NCBI GenBank assembly: GCA_018267135.1
Contig: JAFDZA010000007.1
Location: forward strand, 62,001-126,000
Reading direction: 5' to 3'
Length of the DNA: 64,000 nt
Source: Bacteroidota bacterium
GTDB lineage: Bacteria > Bacteroidota > Bacteroidia > Cytophagales > Cyclobacteriaceae
Under the pieces are notes generated by a model, which was not told the DNA's origin, did no database searches, and was given only the letters and a program-made list of their open reading frames with translations. Below are positions 28,925-37,206 of this stretch, in pieces. Position 1 is the first letter of the stretch, and each line of letters begins with the position of its first letter. The translations under genes and the position numbers were made by a program.

Positions 28925-29016
28925 ATTATATGCGTGTTGTTATACTAATTACCAATGGGTCAATTTGTTACCGACCGGCTGTCGGTGTTGATAGAGCGGC
29001 TAGGGCCTAGGCCTAG

Positions 29017-29038
29017 GTGTGGCACAAAAATACCACAC
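29017..29038. promoter_or_regulatory. Candidate XRE operator 1 (GTGTGG-n10-CCACAC)
   Basis: A perfect 6-bp inverted repeat with a 10-bp spacer, sharing the GTGG/CCAC core with the two dyads at 29223-29262. It is about 95 bp upstream of the leftward XRE start. Confidence 0.45.
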
Positions 29039-29222
29039 TGTTTTTGATATTCTCTCATGCGGATCGCTGTTTTTTAGGGCGTTGGGCGACTTTTTTGATA
29101 GATGGCGACCTTGCAAAAAAGGCCAAAGGATCTGACCCCAACCCCAAAAAAGGGCTTGCTGGGCGGTCCGCATTGTATTTTTACGTGTGATTTACAATTA
29201 GTTACATAATATTTGACCCAGC

Positions 29223-29262
29223 GTGGTGAAATTTTACCACGGGTGTGGTATATTTACACCAC
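29223..29262. promoter_or_regulatory. Candidate XRE operators 2 and 3, tandem dyads over a promoter-like site
   Basis: GTGGT...ACCAC occurs twice in a row (29223-29240 and 29245-29262). The second dyad encloses TATATTTA, close to the Bacteroidota -7 consensus TAnnTTTG, and lies 40 bp before the rightward XRE gene. Binding here would block transcription, which fits autoregulation. Confidence 0.5.
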
Positions 29263-29301
29263 GACAGTTAAATAAATCAACAAAACCAAAAAACCTATTG
29301 T

Positions 29302-29649
29302 ATGCGATTTGAAGACTTCATTAAAGAAAAACGCCAGGCGGCAGAACTGACGCTCCGAAAGTTCTGCGCGCTGGCGTCGGTGGATCCATCGAACTGGAGC
29401 AAAATTGAGCGTGGACTCGGCGAGGCACCGAGAAGCAACGAAATGTTGGACAGGATAGCGGACATTTTAAAACTAAGCCCAAGCGATAAGGACACGCTTC
29501 GTGACTTGGCGATCGTGGCGGCGTTTCCGAAGGAATTCAGGGACGACAAGGTGATCGAGAAGCTTCCGATTTTTTTTCGGACAGTGAGAGGGGAAAAGCC
29601 TACGGAGGCCGAACTGGAGAAATTATTTGAAGTAATTAAAAACAGCTAA
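29302..29649 (+). CDS. XRE-family transcriptional regulator (module 2)
   Basis: The 115-residue protein has a helix-turn-helix (LTLRKFCALASVDPSNWSKI, ERGL) and the tail LPIFFRTVRGEKPTE shared with the divergent paralogue. It starts 40 bp after two tandem dyads with GTGGT/ACCAC half-sites and is followed after 7 bp by its metallopeptidase partner. Likely a cytosolic repressor controlled by proteolysis. What it regulates beyond its own operon is not visible; the neighbouring ubiquitin-like operon, which starts about 230 bp after this module, is a possible target. Confidence 0.85.
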   Translation: MRFEDFIKEKRQAAELTLRKFCALASVDPSNWSKIERGLGEAPRSNEMLDRIADILKLSPSDKDTLRDLAIVAAFPKEFRDDKVIEKLPIFFRTVRGEKPTEAELEKLFEVIKNS

Positions 29650-29656
29650 TAAACCC

Positions 29657-30286
29657 ATGGGAACATTTCCGATTTACCGATTCGAGACTATCCGTCAGAA
29701 GGCCGATCAAGTACGAAAAGCGTACACGAAGAATAACAGTATCCCTGTTGACATTGACCACATAGTCGAATTTGGGTACCAGTTGGAAGTGCGGCCCCTA
29801 AAAAATCTAAAGTCCTCCCTGGACATGGAGGGAATGCTATCAAAGGACAGAACAACAATTTTTGTTGACAACGACACCTACATGGATGACAGGTTTTACA
29901 CCCGGCATCGGTTTACGCTTGCCCACGAGATCGGGCATTATGAATTACATAAGGATTATTACCTGAAGGCGAAGTTCGAGACGCCGGAAGAATGGATGGC
30001 GCTTTTACAGAACATCGACCCTGACGAACTCGAGTGGTGCGAGCGCCACGCGGACGAGTTTGCAGGAAGGCTTCTGGTACCGGTGGAGTTTCTCTCCGCT
30101 GAGATCGATAAACTCCGGCCGGAACTAAAAAAACTTGAAAAAATGGCAGAGAATTTCGGCATCGACAACGACGAAGAAATTCAGAAAAGGAAGGGCGTGT
30201 ACGTGGCCCGGATTATCGCGCCAAAATTTGAAGTCTCCTCCCAGGTAATTGAGATACGAATACGAACCGAACGAATAAACCTTTGA
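29657..30286 (+). CDS. ImmA/IrrE-family zinc metallopeptidase (module 2)
   Basis: A 209-residue paralogue of the protein at 27919-28545, with the zinc site HEIGHYELH and the downstream ligand region ERHADEFAGRLLVP. It sits 7 bp after the XRE gene of the same module. The start ATG at 29657 follows a short AATAAACCC spacer. The family cleaves or unfolds partner repressors; here the partner is presumed to be the adjacent XRE protein. A hairpin-forming CCAATC/GATTGG pair lies shortly after the stop. Confidence 0.88.
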   Translation: MGTFPIYRFETIRQKADQVRKAYTKNNSIPVDIDHIVEFGYQLEVRPLKNLKSSLDMEGMLSKDRTTIFVDNDTYMDDRFYTRHRFTLAHEIGHYELHKDYYLKAKFETPEEWMALLQNIDPDELEWCERHADEFAGRLLVPVEFLSAEIDKLRPELKKLEKMAENFGIDNDEEIQKRKGVYVARIIAPKFEVSSQVIEIRIRTERINL

Positions 30287-30516
30287 AAACGATGTAGCCG
30301 ATAAATAAAAAAAACCAATCAGCATTGGCCTGCCGATTGGCTCTTGAAGGAAGTAAAGTCTGACCACTTTATGAGGCTTATCACCTCATGGGCTTGCCTT
30401 CGTTGCATAAACGTAAGAAACATTTTGCTGGTGTGCAATTTTTTTGGCCTGGGCGTCAACCTTCCGATGACCCGAAAAAAGTTGAAGGATTTTTTAACCA
30501 AAAAAAATTTCACACA
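30287..30516. other. Intergenic region before the ubiquitin-like operon
   Basis: No gene is supported. Two small inverted repeats are present: CCAATC/GATTGG (about 30314-30341) and ATGAGG/CCTCAT (30371-30376 with 30384-30389). The first could end the XRE/ImmA transcript. An open frame upstream of 30517 exists, but its translation has no domain character, so the region is taken as the leader of the Ubl-E2 gene. Confidence 0.4.
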
Positions 30517-31260
30517 ATGAGCTTTACAATTGAAGACCTGATTATCGACATCGAGTGGGCCGCGTTAAACGGAATCCTGCCGCCAAAGGGAAGAAAATAC
30601 CGCTATAAGGTGGATGGTGTCGAGTACATCACAGACAAAGAGCATCTCACCGGGCGTGAGATACTCACGAATGCCGGCAAGGTGCCGCCGGAGAAATTTA
30701 TCCTTCGCGAACGTATCCACGGCAAGTGGCATACGGTCGAGTTAGACCAGACCGTTCATTTCACAAAGGACGCCGTTGAGAAATTCAAGACGCTGCCCAA
30801 TGATCAAACGGATGGTGAGAGTAATGCAAAGTCCCCTCGCAGGGACTTTGCACTCCTCGAAGAAGATGAAGAATTTCTCGAGAGCCTTGGCATGGTTTGG
30901 GAGACTGTAAACGGAGACAATAAGTCGCAGTGGATTTTGATTCACGGATTTCCAGTCATGAAAGGCTACAATGTTGATGCAGCACTGATGGCAATCAATA
31001 TGCTTCCTGGCTACCCCACCTCGCAACTGGACATGGTATATTTTCACCCTGCGCTCTCGCGCACGGACAATCAAGCTATCCCGAATCTTTCCCCAGTGAA
31101 GATCGATGAGAAAGATTTCCAGCAATGGTCGCGCCACCGTACAGCGGAGAACGCGTGGCGTCCGGGCATCGACAACTTAAGCACGCATTACCCACTGGCT
31201 GAGCAATGGTTACTGAACGAGTTCATAAAGCGCCCGTCCCATGCAACAGTTCCAGCTTAG
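30517..31260 (+). CDS. Ubiquitin-like domain fused to a prokaryotic E2-family-E-like domain, no cysteines
   Basis: The 247-residue protein starts at the ATG at 30517, where family similarity begins. Residues 20-95 match the bacterial multi-ubiquitin beta-grasp domain (RYKVDGVEYI, HLTGREILTNAG, VELDQTVHF), here in a single copy. Residues 125-240 match the prokaryotic E2 family E pattern (LPGYPTSQLDMVYFHPAL, WSRHR, WRPGIDNLSTH). The whole protein has no Cys, so any conjugation intermediate cannot be a thioester on this E2; a Ser or other residue, or a non-catalytic scaffold role, must be considered. The next gene (JAB-E1) overlaps its 3' end by 20 bp, so the two are tightly coupled. Confidence 0.8.
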   Translation: MSFTIEDLIIDIEWAALNGILPPKGRKYRYKVDGVEYITDKEHLTGREILTNAGKVPPEKFILRERIHGKWHTVELDQTVHFTKDAVEKFKTLPNDQTDGESNAKSPRRDFALLEEDEEFLESLGMVWETVNGDNKSQWILIHGFPVMKGYNVDAALMAINMLPGYPTSQLDMVYFHPALSRTDNQAIPNLSPVKIDEKDFQQWSRHRTAENAWRPGIDNLSTHYPLAEQWLLNEFIKRPSHATVPA

Positions 31261-32635
31261 ACTCCTTGAAAGACACTACGAAGATCTGCGCAAACACTTA
31301 CTTCCCGGAGACGGCAAAGAAGCGGTTGCCGTGATTCTTTGTGGCAGGCATGAAGATGCCGGGCGGTCAATCCTTTTGGGACACGAGTTGATGCTTATTC
31401 CCCATGCGGAATGCGAGCGGGATAGAAATTTCATCAAATGGAAAACAACGCGTGTGGTCCCATTTTTTGAACGAGTGGAGAAAGACAATTTCGCCATCGT
31501 CAAGATTCACAGTCACCCGGGTGGCTATTCAGAGTTTTCAGAAATTGATGATCAGTCGGACGCAGCGTTTTTCTCCGCTGCGTTCTCTTGGAGTGAAACG
31601 GATTCCGTCAATGCCTCGCTGATCATGTTGCCAGACGGAAAGATTTTCGGAAGAGTCTTCTCCCGTGATATGCAGTGCATGCCCATCGATCGGATATCGG
31701 TAGCGGGTAGCTTGGTCAAGATGTGGAACCACTCGGGTGAAGAAAGTTCGCATGCAGCAGGCGATGAATTTGCGCTGCGAACGATCCAGGCGTTCGGTGA
31801 GGGCACCTACCGGCAGCTGAAAAAACTTCGCATCGGTGTTGTTGGTTGCTCAGGAACCGGAAGCCCCGTTATCGAGCAATTAGTACGCCTCGGGGTTGGT
31901 GAGTTGGTCCTCGTTGATCCAGACCCCATTGAATTAAAAAACCTGAATCGAATTCTCAACAGCAGAAAGACTGATGTTGGAAAAGACAAGGTGGATGTTT
32001 TGGCGGCGGCCATGGAGGCAATCGACTTAGGTACGGTAATCACCGTGTATCCCAAAAGCCTGTTTGAATCAAGGAAAGCGTTGGAGGATCTGATCGGATG
32101 CGATCTGATTTTCGGATGCATGGACAGCGTCGATGGCCGCAACCTGCTTTCACGGCTGACAAACTTTTATCTCATTCCTTACTTTGATTTGGGAGTGAGA
32201 TTGATCGCCGGCGAAGGTGGCTCAGTCAAGACGGTTGTCGGTTCGGTACACTACGTGCAACCAGCGAAATCAAACCTGCTCACCAGACGCGTGTACACAC
32301 ACGAAAGGTTGTCGGCGGAGAGTTTGCGGCGCGTGGATCCGGAACGTTACCAGGAGCTCGTCAAACAGAAATACATCGAAGGGGTTGAAGTTGATCGTCC
32401 AGCTGTGATCAGCATTAACATGATTATCGCAAGCGTGGGCGTTACTGAGTTTTTAAACCGTGTGCATCCTTTCAAGGATGATCCAGCCAGCGAATATGCG
32501 CGCGTGATGATTGATTGCTGTGGCAGTTGCATGGAAAATACAGCTGAGCACAAATTTGAACAGGACGCGGACGCTATCCGGTGGGCAGGCCGCGGGTTAT
32601 GCCGGCCGTTCTTACGAATGCCTGAACTACAGTGA
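31241..32635 (+). CDS. JAB metalloprotease fused to ThiF/E1-like adenylating domain
   Basis: 464 residues with two domains. The N-terminal JAB/JAMM peptidase (about 1-150) has the zinc motif HSHPGGYSEFSEID (HxHPx6SxxD). The C-terminal ThiF/E1 fold (about 185-450) starts with the nucleotide loop IGVVGCSGTGSPVIEQL, followed by LVDPDPIELKNLNR and a GCMDSVDGR segment. At the place where many E1s have a catalytic Cys (PG..CL.C type), this protein reads QPAKSNLLTRR, with Ser and no Cys; a later CCGSC cluster exists. The domains would activate the ubiquitin-like protein and trim or remove it. The gene overlaps its neighbours on both sides, forming one operon. Confidence 0.85.
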   Translation: MQQFQLRLLERHYEDLRKHLLPGDGKEAVAVILCGRHEDAGRSILLGHELMLIPHAECERDRNFIKWKTTRVVPFFERVEKDNFAIVKIHSHPGGYSEFSEIDDQSDAAFFSAAFSWSETDSVNASLIMLPDGKIFGRVFSRDMQCMPIDRISVAGSLVKMWNHSGEESSHAAGDEFALRTIQAFGEGTYRQLKKLRIGVVGCSGTGSPVIEQLVRLGVGELVLVDPDPIELKNLNRILNSRKTDVGKDKVDVLAAAMEAIDLGTVITVYPKSLFESRKALEDLIGCDLIFGCMDSVDGRNLLSRLTNFYLIPYFDLGVRLIAGEGGSVKTVVGSVHYVQPAKSNLLTRRVYTHERLSAESLRRVDPERYQELVKQKYIEGVEVDRPAVISINMIIASVGVTEFLNRVHPFKDDPASEYARVMIDCCGSCMENTAEHKFEQDADAIRWAGRGLCRPFLRMPELQ

Positions 32636-32985
32636 TGGCGCGGTTGAAGAAACGCACAGGTGAAACATTTCGCAAGCTGGGGAAATTTTTGTTTGCCCCG
32701 CGCTACTATGCGCGCAACGTAAACGAGTTTCCTCAGCGTGTGAAAAAAGGCCTGGTCTATATTGTCAGCGAAGGTCCGGAGCCGGACACGCTGATCTTCA
32801 AATGTCCGTGCGGGTGTGGGGACACCGTCTATCTCAACCTCCTTAATGATACGCACCCATACTGGAGGTTTGATGTCAATTTTTTTGGACTCGTTTCGAT
32901 TCGCCCGTCCGTTCGCCGAACCGTGAAATGTAAAAGTCATTTTCATATCACTAACGGTCGGGTCATTAGCTATAATTTTTTTTAG
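32635..32985 (+). CDS. DUF6527 family protein of the ubiquitin-like operon
   Basis: The 116-residue basic protein begins at the ATG at 32635, overlapping the E1 stop (TGATG). It carries the DUF6527-type cysteine pattern FKCPCGCGDTVYLNLL, then WRFDV, RPSVRRTVKCKSHFHITNG. The Cys and His residues could bind zinc. DUF6527 genes occur next to bacterial ubiquitin-like conjugation operons, and I recall a proposed peptidase role there, but that is not established by this sequence. Its position as third gene of a tightly overlapping operon argues that it works with the Ubl, E2 and E1 domains. Confidence 0.75.
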   Translation: MARLKKRTGETFRKLGKFLFAPRYYARNVNEFPQRVKKGLVYIVSEGPEPDTLIFKCPCGCGDTVYLNLLNDTHPYWRFDVNFFGLVSIRPSVRRTVKCKSHFHITNGRVISYNFF

Positions 32986-33075
32986 TCGCTATCGGCGAAG
33001 GTCGACTGGCACTATCTAGTCGTGCGACAAAAGCACGTCACAATTTTTTCTGCATTTCAAAAAAATTAATCCGCT

Positions 33076-34956
33076 ATGAAGGATGAGATAAAGGATTATG
33101 TCTTTGCAGCCCTACCAGACGGTTCGGGCAAATGGATTGTCGTTGCCTGGGGCAAAATCATTAATGCACAAACGGGTTCCTATGAGCAGGAGATCGTACT
33201 CAAACGTTATTCGGAGAGGGACGATCCATCGACTATTTGGAACCTGAGAGATTTTCGAGAACTCGCTTTTTGTAAAATTGATCTCGGAAGCGTGCGCGTG
33301 TTGAGCCCGGGGACCATCGTTCAAAATCAGAAGATAATTATGTTCCCGCATGAGTACCTTATCAAACGCACAATAACAATTGATAACCCTAGTGCCTTAT
33401 TGAAAAGACCTTTTCGGATTCTGTATGCACCCACATTTCCCGGTTGGGAGCGCCATGACCTAATTAGTTCGGTTGACAAAGTAGAAACTCGCCTGCTCAC
33501 AGGTTCAGGCTTAAATGTACTTTTTCCCTGCGACGTCATCGCCGACTACTATTATTATGGAAAGACCTATATGGTCAAGGCTGTTATGGAGGGCAAGATC
33601 AGCCATCGATTTATTAACGGAAATGATCTATACAATCCGCGGACGCTGGTCCGCGAAGTGTCACCAAGCGGCCAGGTTCTTGTTCGCGTTGAGCTGCAGC
33701 GAAAGATGAGCTTCAAAGACGAGTTCAAAATTGCAAGACTGGCGTTTGATGATTATTTCCGATCAAAGTGTCTGGATATTCACACTGGCATCCTGAGAGG
33801 AAATGTACAAGAGAGTTACATTGATACTGACTTCCCGGTACAGGGACCAGTGACACTTTCTGTCTATGGTGTTGAAACGAACAATCTGCGAGAAAATTTT
33901 TTCCTGGTGCTCTCCATATCAAAATGCACAGCTAAGGCTCCGTTCGACCTGGCGGTGGTAGGAAAGAAGTTCAACGGTAAGACTTACTTTAAAAGCATTG
34001 GTGGTGGAAATGGAGATCAGGGTGACAGCGAAGATAAGTGGCTTGGCGTTGCGCTAAAAGGGCCGGGAGGCAAAAGGCGCTCCAAAACCATCTTAGACAA
34101 AGGAGGGCACAATATTATAGGTGGAGAAAAACCGTATTGGAATGCTGGTGCTAAAGAATTCGTATATGACCGGGATCAGGTAGACAACCTTTCTCAAGGC
34201 GCCATGATTAATGAGAAAGATTTTATCGATCCTGCTAAGAGAGCCGAGCTAGAAGAGACACTGCGACGGTTCGGGTTCGCCGCCGGCTTGTCGACAGATC
34301 CAAATAAAAGAGGTTCTGCCCTGGTTCTCCAACTTGGGCTGCTGGGCATCGGACCCACCAAACCTAAACCTGCACCACCCACAACCGCTTTCCAGATTAT
34401 CGAAAATTTGACGCAACTGACTGAACAGTCCTTGATAGGTCGACTCCACCAGGTATCGTCGACCATACGGTGTCCTGTTGTTGAAGGGATTGATAAATAC
34501 TCCGCTTTCCCAGTAAAGGAACTAACAGCTGAGCTCAAACAACAAAAAAATATAGAATGGACGCGGCATTGCATCAACTTCTGTTTTAAGAATATTCGCG
34601 AGCATCGCCACACACATCATCGGCGCGTGTACATCAATGAACTGATTGTAGATGGACGCGTTTTCTATATCATGGATGTAGAGCCAAAATACAAGGTGGA
34701 GAATGAAAAAAAGGAAGTCGAGAGATTGGTCGCTTCGCTCGGAGTAATTTTTCACGCCAAGTCCATGCTGGATGATACTCAACTCAAAGCTATTCTCAAA
34801 CAAATTGTGTATACCAAACGGAATAGTGTGCTTGGGCGTTGGAGATTTTTGTCTGCGATGAAAGGTTTCGAGTTTTTGTGTATTCAGCATCGAGTTGACA
34901 GCCGTTCATTTAACGGGGTAGTAGAATTCATCCTACGCCGATGCGACAGAAAGTGA
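33076..34956 (+). CDS. Large protein, candidate TnsE-like target-selection factor
   Basis: A 626-residue soluble protein with no clear catalytic motif. Reasons to consider TnsE: it lies inside a Tn7-like element, its size is close to TnsE, it has an N-terminal beta-rich part with a FPCDVIADYYYYGKTYMVKA segment, and a C-terminal region with RRVYINELIVDGRVFYIMDV followed by ILKQIVYTKRNSVLGRW and a final Ser/Phe-rich helix, which resembles the layout of the TnsE C-terminus. It is, however, transcribed opposite to tnsABC-tniQ and separated from them by decayed genes, unlike Tn7. The alternative is an unrelated cargo protein, perhaps linked to the ubiquitin-like operon 90 bp upstream. The last 29 bp overlap the hamB remnant. 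Confidence 0.45.
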   Translation: MKDEIKDYVFAALPDGSGKWIVVAWGKIINAQTGSYEQEIVLKRYSERDDPSTIWNLRDFRELAFCKIDLGSVRVLSPGTIVQNQKIIMFPHEYLIKRTITIDNPSALLKRPFRILYAPTFPGWERHDLISSVDKVETRLLTGSGLNVLFPCDVIADYYYYGKTYMVKAVMEGKISHRFINGNDLYNPRTLVREVSPSGQVLVRVELQRKMSFKDEFKIARLAFDDYFRSKCLDIHTGILRGNVQESYIDTDFPVQGPVTLSVYGVETNNLRENFFLVLSISKCTAKAPFDLAVVGKKFNGKTYFKSIGGGNGDQGDSEDKWLGVALKGPGGKRRSKTILDKGGHNIIGGEKPYWNAGAKEFVYDRDQVDNLSQGAMINEKDFIDPAKRAELEETLRRFGFAAGLSTDPNKRGSALVLQLGLLGIGPTKPKPAPPTTAFQIIENLTQLTEQSLIGRLHQVSSTIRCPVVEGIDKYSAFPVKELTAELKQQKNIEWTRHCINFCFKNIREHRHTHHRRVYINELIVDGRVFYIMDVEPKYKVENEKKEVERLVASLGVIFHAKSMLDDTQLKAILKQIVYTKRNSVLGRWRFLSAMKGFEFLCIQHRVDSRSFNGVVEFILRRCDRK

Positions 34957-35611
34957 TGACCTCTTGATCGGTGACTAGTCTCTGCCAGAAGGGTACATGA
35001 TCCCACAGCGTTACGTCTAGTTGCGAAAAGGTTGGTAGAGCCGTCCATACAGAATCGTTCACATACTTTTCATTAAGTGCTTTAAGCACGTCGACAAATA
35101 ATAGTTCACGATCATTCCCGTACCCATAAACATCCCTTCGCAAATCGCTAAGCGTAGATAACAAAGACTCCCTCGAGTTTCCAGTCGAGATAAAGTTGCG
35201 TAGTACTTCAGTGTATCCACGAATTTTATCTCCAAATGGATTTGCGCCCAGATCTTGCAACTCGCCATTTGGCCGCTTGGTGATTAGAGCTGTTATTAAA
35301 GTATCTAAATTGTTGCAATCAAGGTCACCGGACTGGATACCTCGTAAAATGACGTAAGAGCTCCCCGGAAAACCGCATAGATAGTAAGCAGCTGCACTAA
35401 GAATGCAAAGATATCTTTGGTGATCATTTTCTTTTCTAGAGGACAGAAGGTTGTCAAAGTATTTCGCACTAAACAAAAGATCATTTGTTTCAGCATTCAC
35501 CGAGTAATTTGCGGTGAAGTCACCAAGAATCCCAATAGCTAAATCCAGAGGTACAGTTAGGTCTTCCGAAGGCTCGATATGATGCTCCTATGGAATATGA
35601 TATTCAAACAT
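34928..35611 (-). pseudogene. hamB: hamB remnant (Hachiman helicase), nonsense codon and 3' truncation
   Basis: From the ATG at 35611 the frame reads MFEYHIP and meets TAG at 35588-35590. It then continues open with HIEPSEDLTVPLDLAIGILG, DFTANYSVNAETNDLLFSAK and RYLCILSAAAYYLCGFPGSS, which matches the N-terminal part of Hachiman HamB helicases. Similarity ends near TFSQLDVTLWDHV, just before where the ATP-binding motif should come, and the frame stops at 34928. Only about 220 of an expected 900 or more residues remain, with no Walker motif. The 3' end overlaps the convergent gene at 33076-34956, so a deletion joined the two. Non-functional. Confidence 0.7.
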
Positions 35612-35657
35612 TTTGGCCTTCGATCTCGTGATCGCTAAGGTTCTTATGGAGTCACGC

Positions 35658-36470
35658 TCAGGCTTCATTGCTTGCTAATTCATAAAGTTTGTTGACCAGA
35701 GCCATCAAATCATTTCCCTTTATCGCAATTAGGAGAAGACGTCTTTTATTAGGGTGACCATCTGCGGATATTTTTGTCACGACGTCGTTAGACCAAGAAG
35801 CATTAGAATGTACGGCTGCAGCACCGGATGTTTCAATATAAGGGTGGTCTCGCTCATTTTGAAAAACGATTCACGACTTGAGCCATTGCTACATCATTTC
35901 GCTGCATTAGTCTTTGCTTCATCGCATTTAGAGATTCAGCCTTCCTTATCCTAAAGTCTTTTTTTGAATCGTTAATTGCTCGGCTTAGAGTGGTGGTTGA
36001 ATTACCTGACAAGGCACACTTAACTTCAAACGTGCATAGTCGATCGTTAGGCGATTCATTTCGGTTGCTATTCCTAAACTTAAATCCGATTACGTCGACT
36101 CCTTTGGAACTTTCATTTCTTATCGACTTAAATTCGTACCTGGTCCTCGGAACGATATAGCCCATAATGTATTCGAGGTAGTCTGCGACAAGAATCTCCC
36201 GAAATCTCCCGATCGGATGCTGGGACCCGGCGCGGAATCACCGTCAGGAAATTTAATTTCCTTTAAATAGTTAGCTCGGGAAAGCCCAGTTCCGTTTCGA
36301 AGAGCATCAATCTCAGAGTCTTTGCAATAATGTTCTCTGAAATGTTTGGCCCAATCAGAAAAAACACTTTGCTGTTCTTTGGGATTGAATTTTAAAATAG
36401 CAACAGTCTTTCCATCGAGGGTTTTTAAGGGAGTACCACTGTTAACTAGCCATTTAACGTGTGGAAGCAT
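35658..36470 (-). pseudogene. hamA: hamA remnant (Hachiman DUF1837 effector) with two frameshifts
   Basis: Three frames together encode an almost complete DUF1837 protein of about 270 residues. Frame 1, from the ATG at 36470, has FSDWAKHFREHYCKDSEIDA and the motif APGPSIRSGDFG. Frame 2 continues EILVADYLEYIMGYIVPRTR, then SSKGVDVIGFKF and TFEVKC, the nuclease-like core, ending RFSK. Frame 3 continues ERDHPYIETSGAAAVHSN to the TGA at 35658. The breaks are a missing G near 36198-36201 and an extra T in a T5 run at 35862-35866. Both are single-base indels. The gene precedes the hamB remnant with about 46 bp between, the normal Hachiman order. Confidence 0.75.
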
Positions 36471-36634
36471 TGGGCAAATAGGTCAGTGATGATGAAGACT
36501 CGAGCCTTTTGAGCCATTGCACCAAATATCGTGATTTGTCCCCTTAGCAGGTTAGAACATAGGAGTTTCTTCTATAATTAGACTTTGCTAAACTGAAGCA
36601 AGCGCCTTGAGCCTTAAACTTAGAGCCTAGATTT

Positions 36635-37144
36635 TCACCGGCTGGTTTTTCCAAAATTTTGCTTCATGTCTTCATCTCGTGTCGCCATCAGACCGAAGTT
36701 ACTAGTGAGTGTCACGACCGTGCCAGCTGATGCAGTGAGTTTCCAGCCGCATTGTTTAAATATTTTCTCCGCGTCTTTCGGAAACAGCCTGGACTCGATG
36801 TTCACAAGGAAGGAATATTCAATCCAGCACAGTCGTGCCAATTTCATGGCTTCCCCAAGTAGCTCCACTGAGTTCACCGATGAGTTGTTTACAAAGAGGA
36901 CACATCGTAGTCCATACACCCTTGTTTTGACTCGCTGCTTTTCCCACACCAGGATTGCCTGGCCTGTAATGTGACGAAGAACCAGCCTCTTATTCTTACC
37001 ATACATTGTTAGGTCAGTTTTCGCTCGCGTCAAATGGTGCTGAATCTTCAACCTTTTGAGTTCGTTAAGAATGAGTTTGTCATCGCTGAGTACTTCCGTC
37101 CAGTAAGAGCCCATCAACGGTTTAAAATTTGAATGCTTTGCCAT
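36635..37144 (-). CDS. Unknown protein beside tniQ
   Basis: The 169-residue soluble protein has mixed alpha/beta character: VYGLRCVLFVNNSSVNSVEL then AMKLARLCWIEYSFLV and FPKDAEKIFKQCGWKLTASA. The strand-helix order and the phrase AEKIFKQCGWKL are reminiscent of a GNAT-like fold, but no acetyl-CoA loop is clear, so no function is assigned. It lies downstream of tniQ on the same strand (62 bp gap) and upstream of the hamA remnant. It may be the last gene of the transposition operon or a cargo gene; I cannot decide. Confidence 0.5.
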   Translation of the reverse strand: MAKHSNFKPLMGSYWTEVLSDDKLILNELKRLKIQHHLTRAKTDLTMYGKNKRLVLRHITGQAILVWEKQRVKTRVYGLRCVLFVNNSSVNSVELLGEAMKLARLCWIEYSFLVNIESRLFPKDAEKIFKQCGWKLTASAGTVVTLTSNFGLMATRDEDMKQNFGKTSR

Positions 37145-37206
37145 GTGACTTTTTTCATCTCAGATGGCAATTCAAAACAAAAGCGAATTTGGCTTAACCC
37201 CAACCC

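Larger units (their letters stand above)
28925..29301. promoter_or_regulatory. Shared divergent regulatory region between two XRE/ImmA modules
   Basis: These 377 bp hold no gene. They contain three dyads built on GTGG/CCAC (29017-29038, 29223-29240, 29242-29262) and a 12-bp palindrome CCTAGGCCTAGG (29006-29017). Two of the dyads lie just upstream of the rightward XRE gene and one about 95 bp upstream of the leftward gene. The simplest reading is that one or both XRE proteins bind the common half-site on both sides. Confidence 0.5.

Noticed and set aside
29130..29150. GATCTGACCCCAACCCC sequence between the XRE modules, considered as an insertion-sequence end
   Set aside because: No inverted partner or target duplication was seen; only a short CCCCAACCCC resemblance occurs near 37197.
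30388..30516. N-terminal extension of the Ubl-E2 protein
   Set aside because: The translated extension has no similarity to the ubiquitin-like family and the region contains hairpins; the ATG at 30517 is the better start.
36191..36213. 10-bp tandem repeat TCGGGAGATT on the minus strand as the cause of the first hamA frameshift
   Set aside because: Removing one copy moves the frame the wrong way; adding a single G restores it, so a one-base deletion explains the break better.
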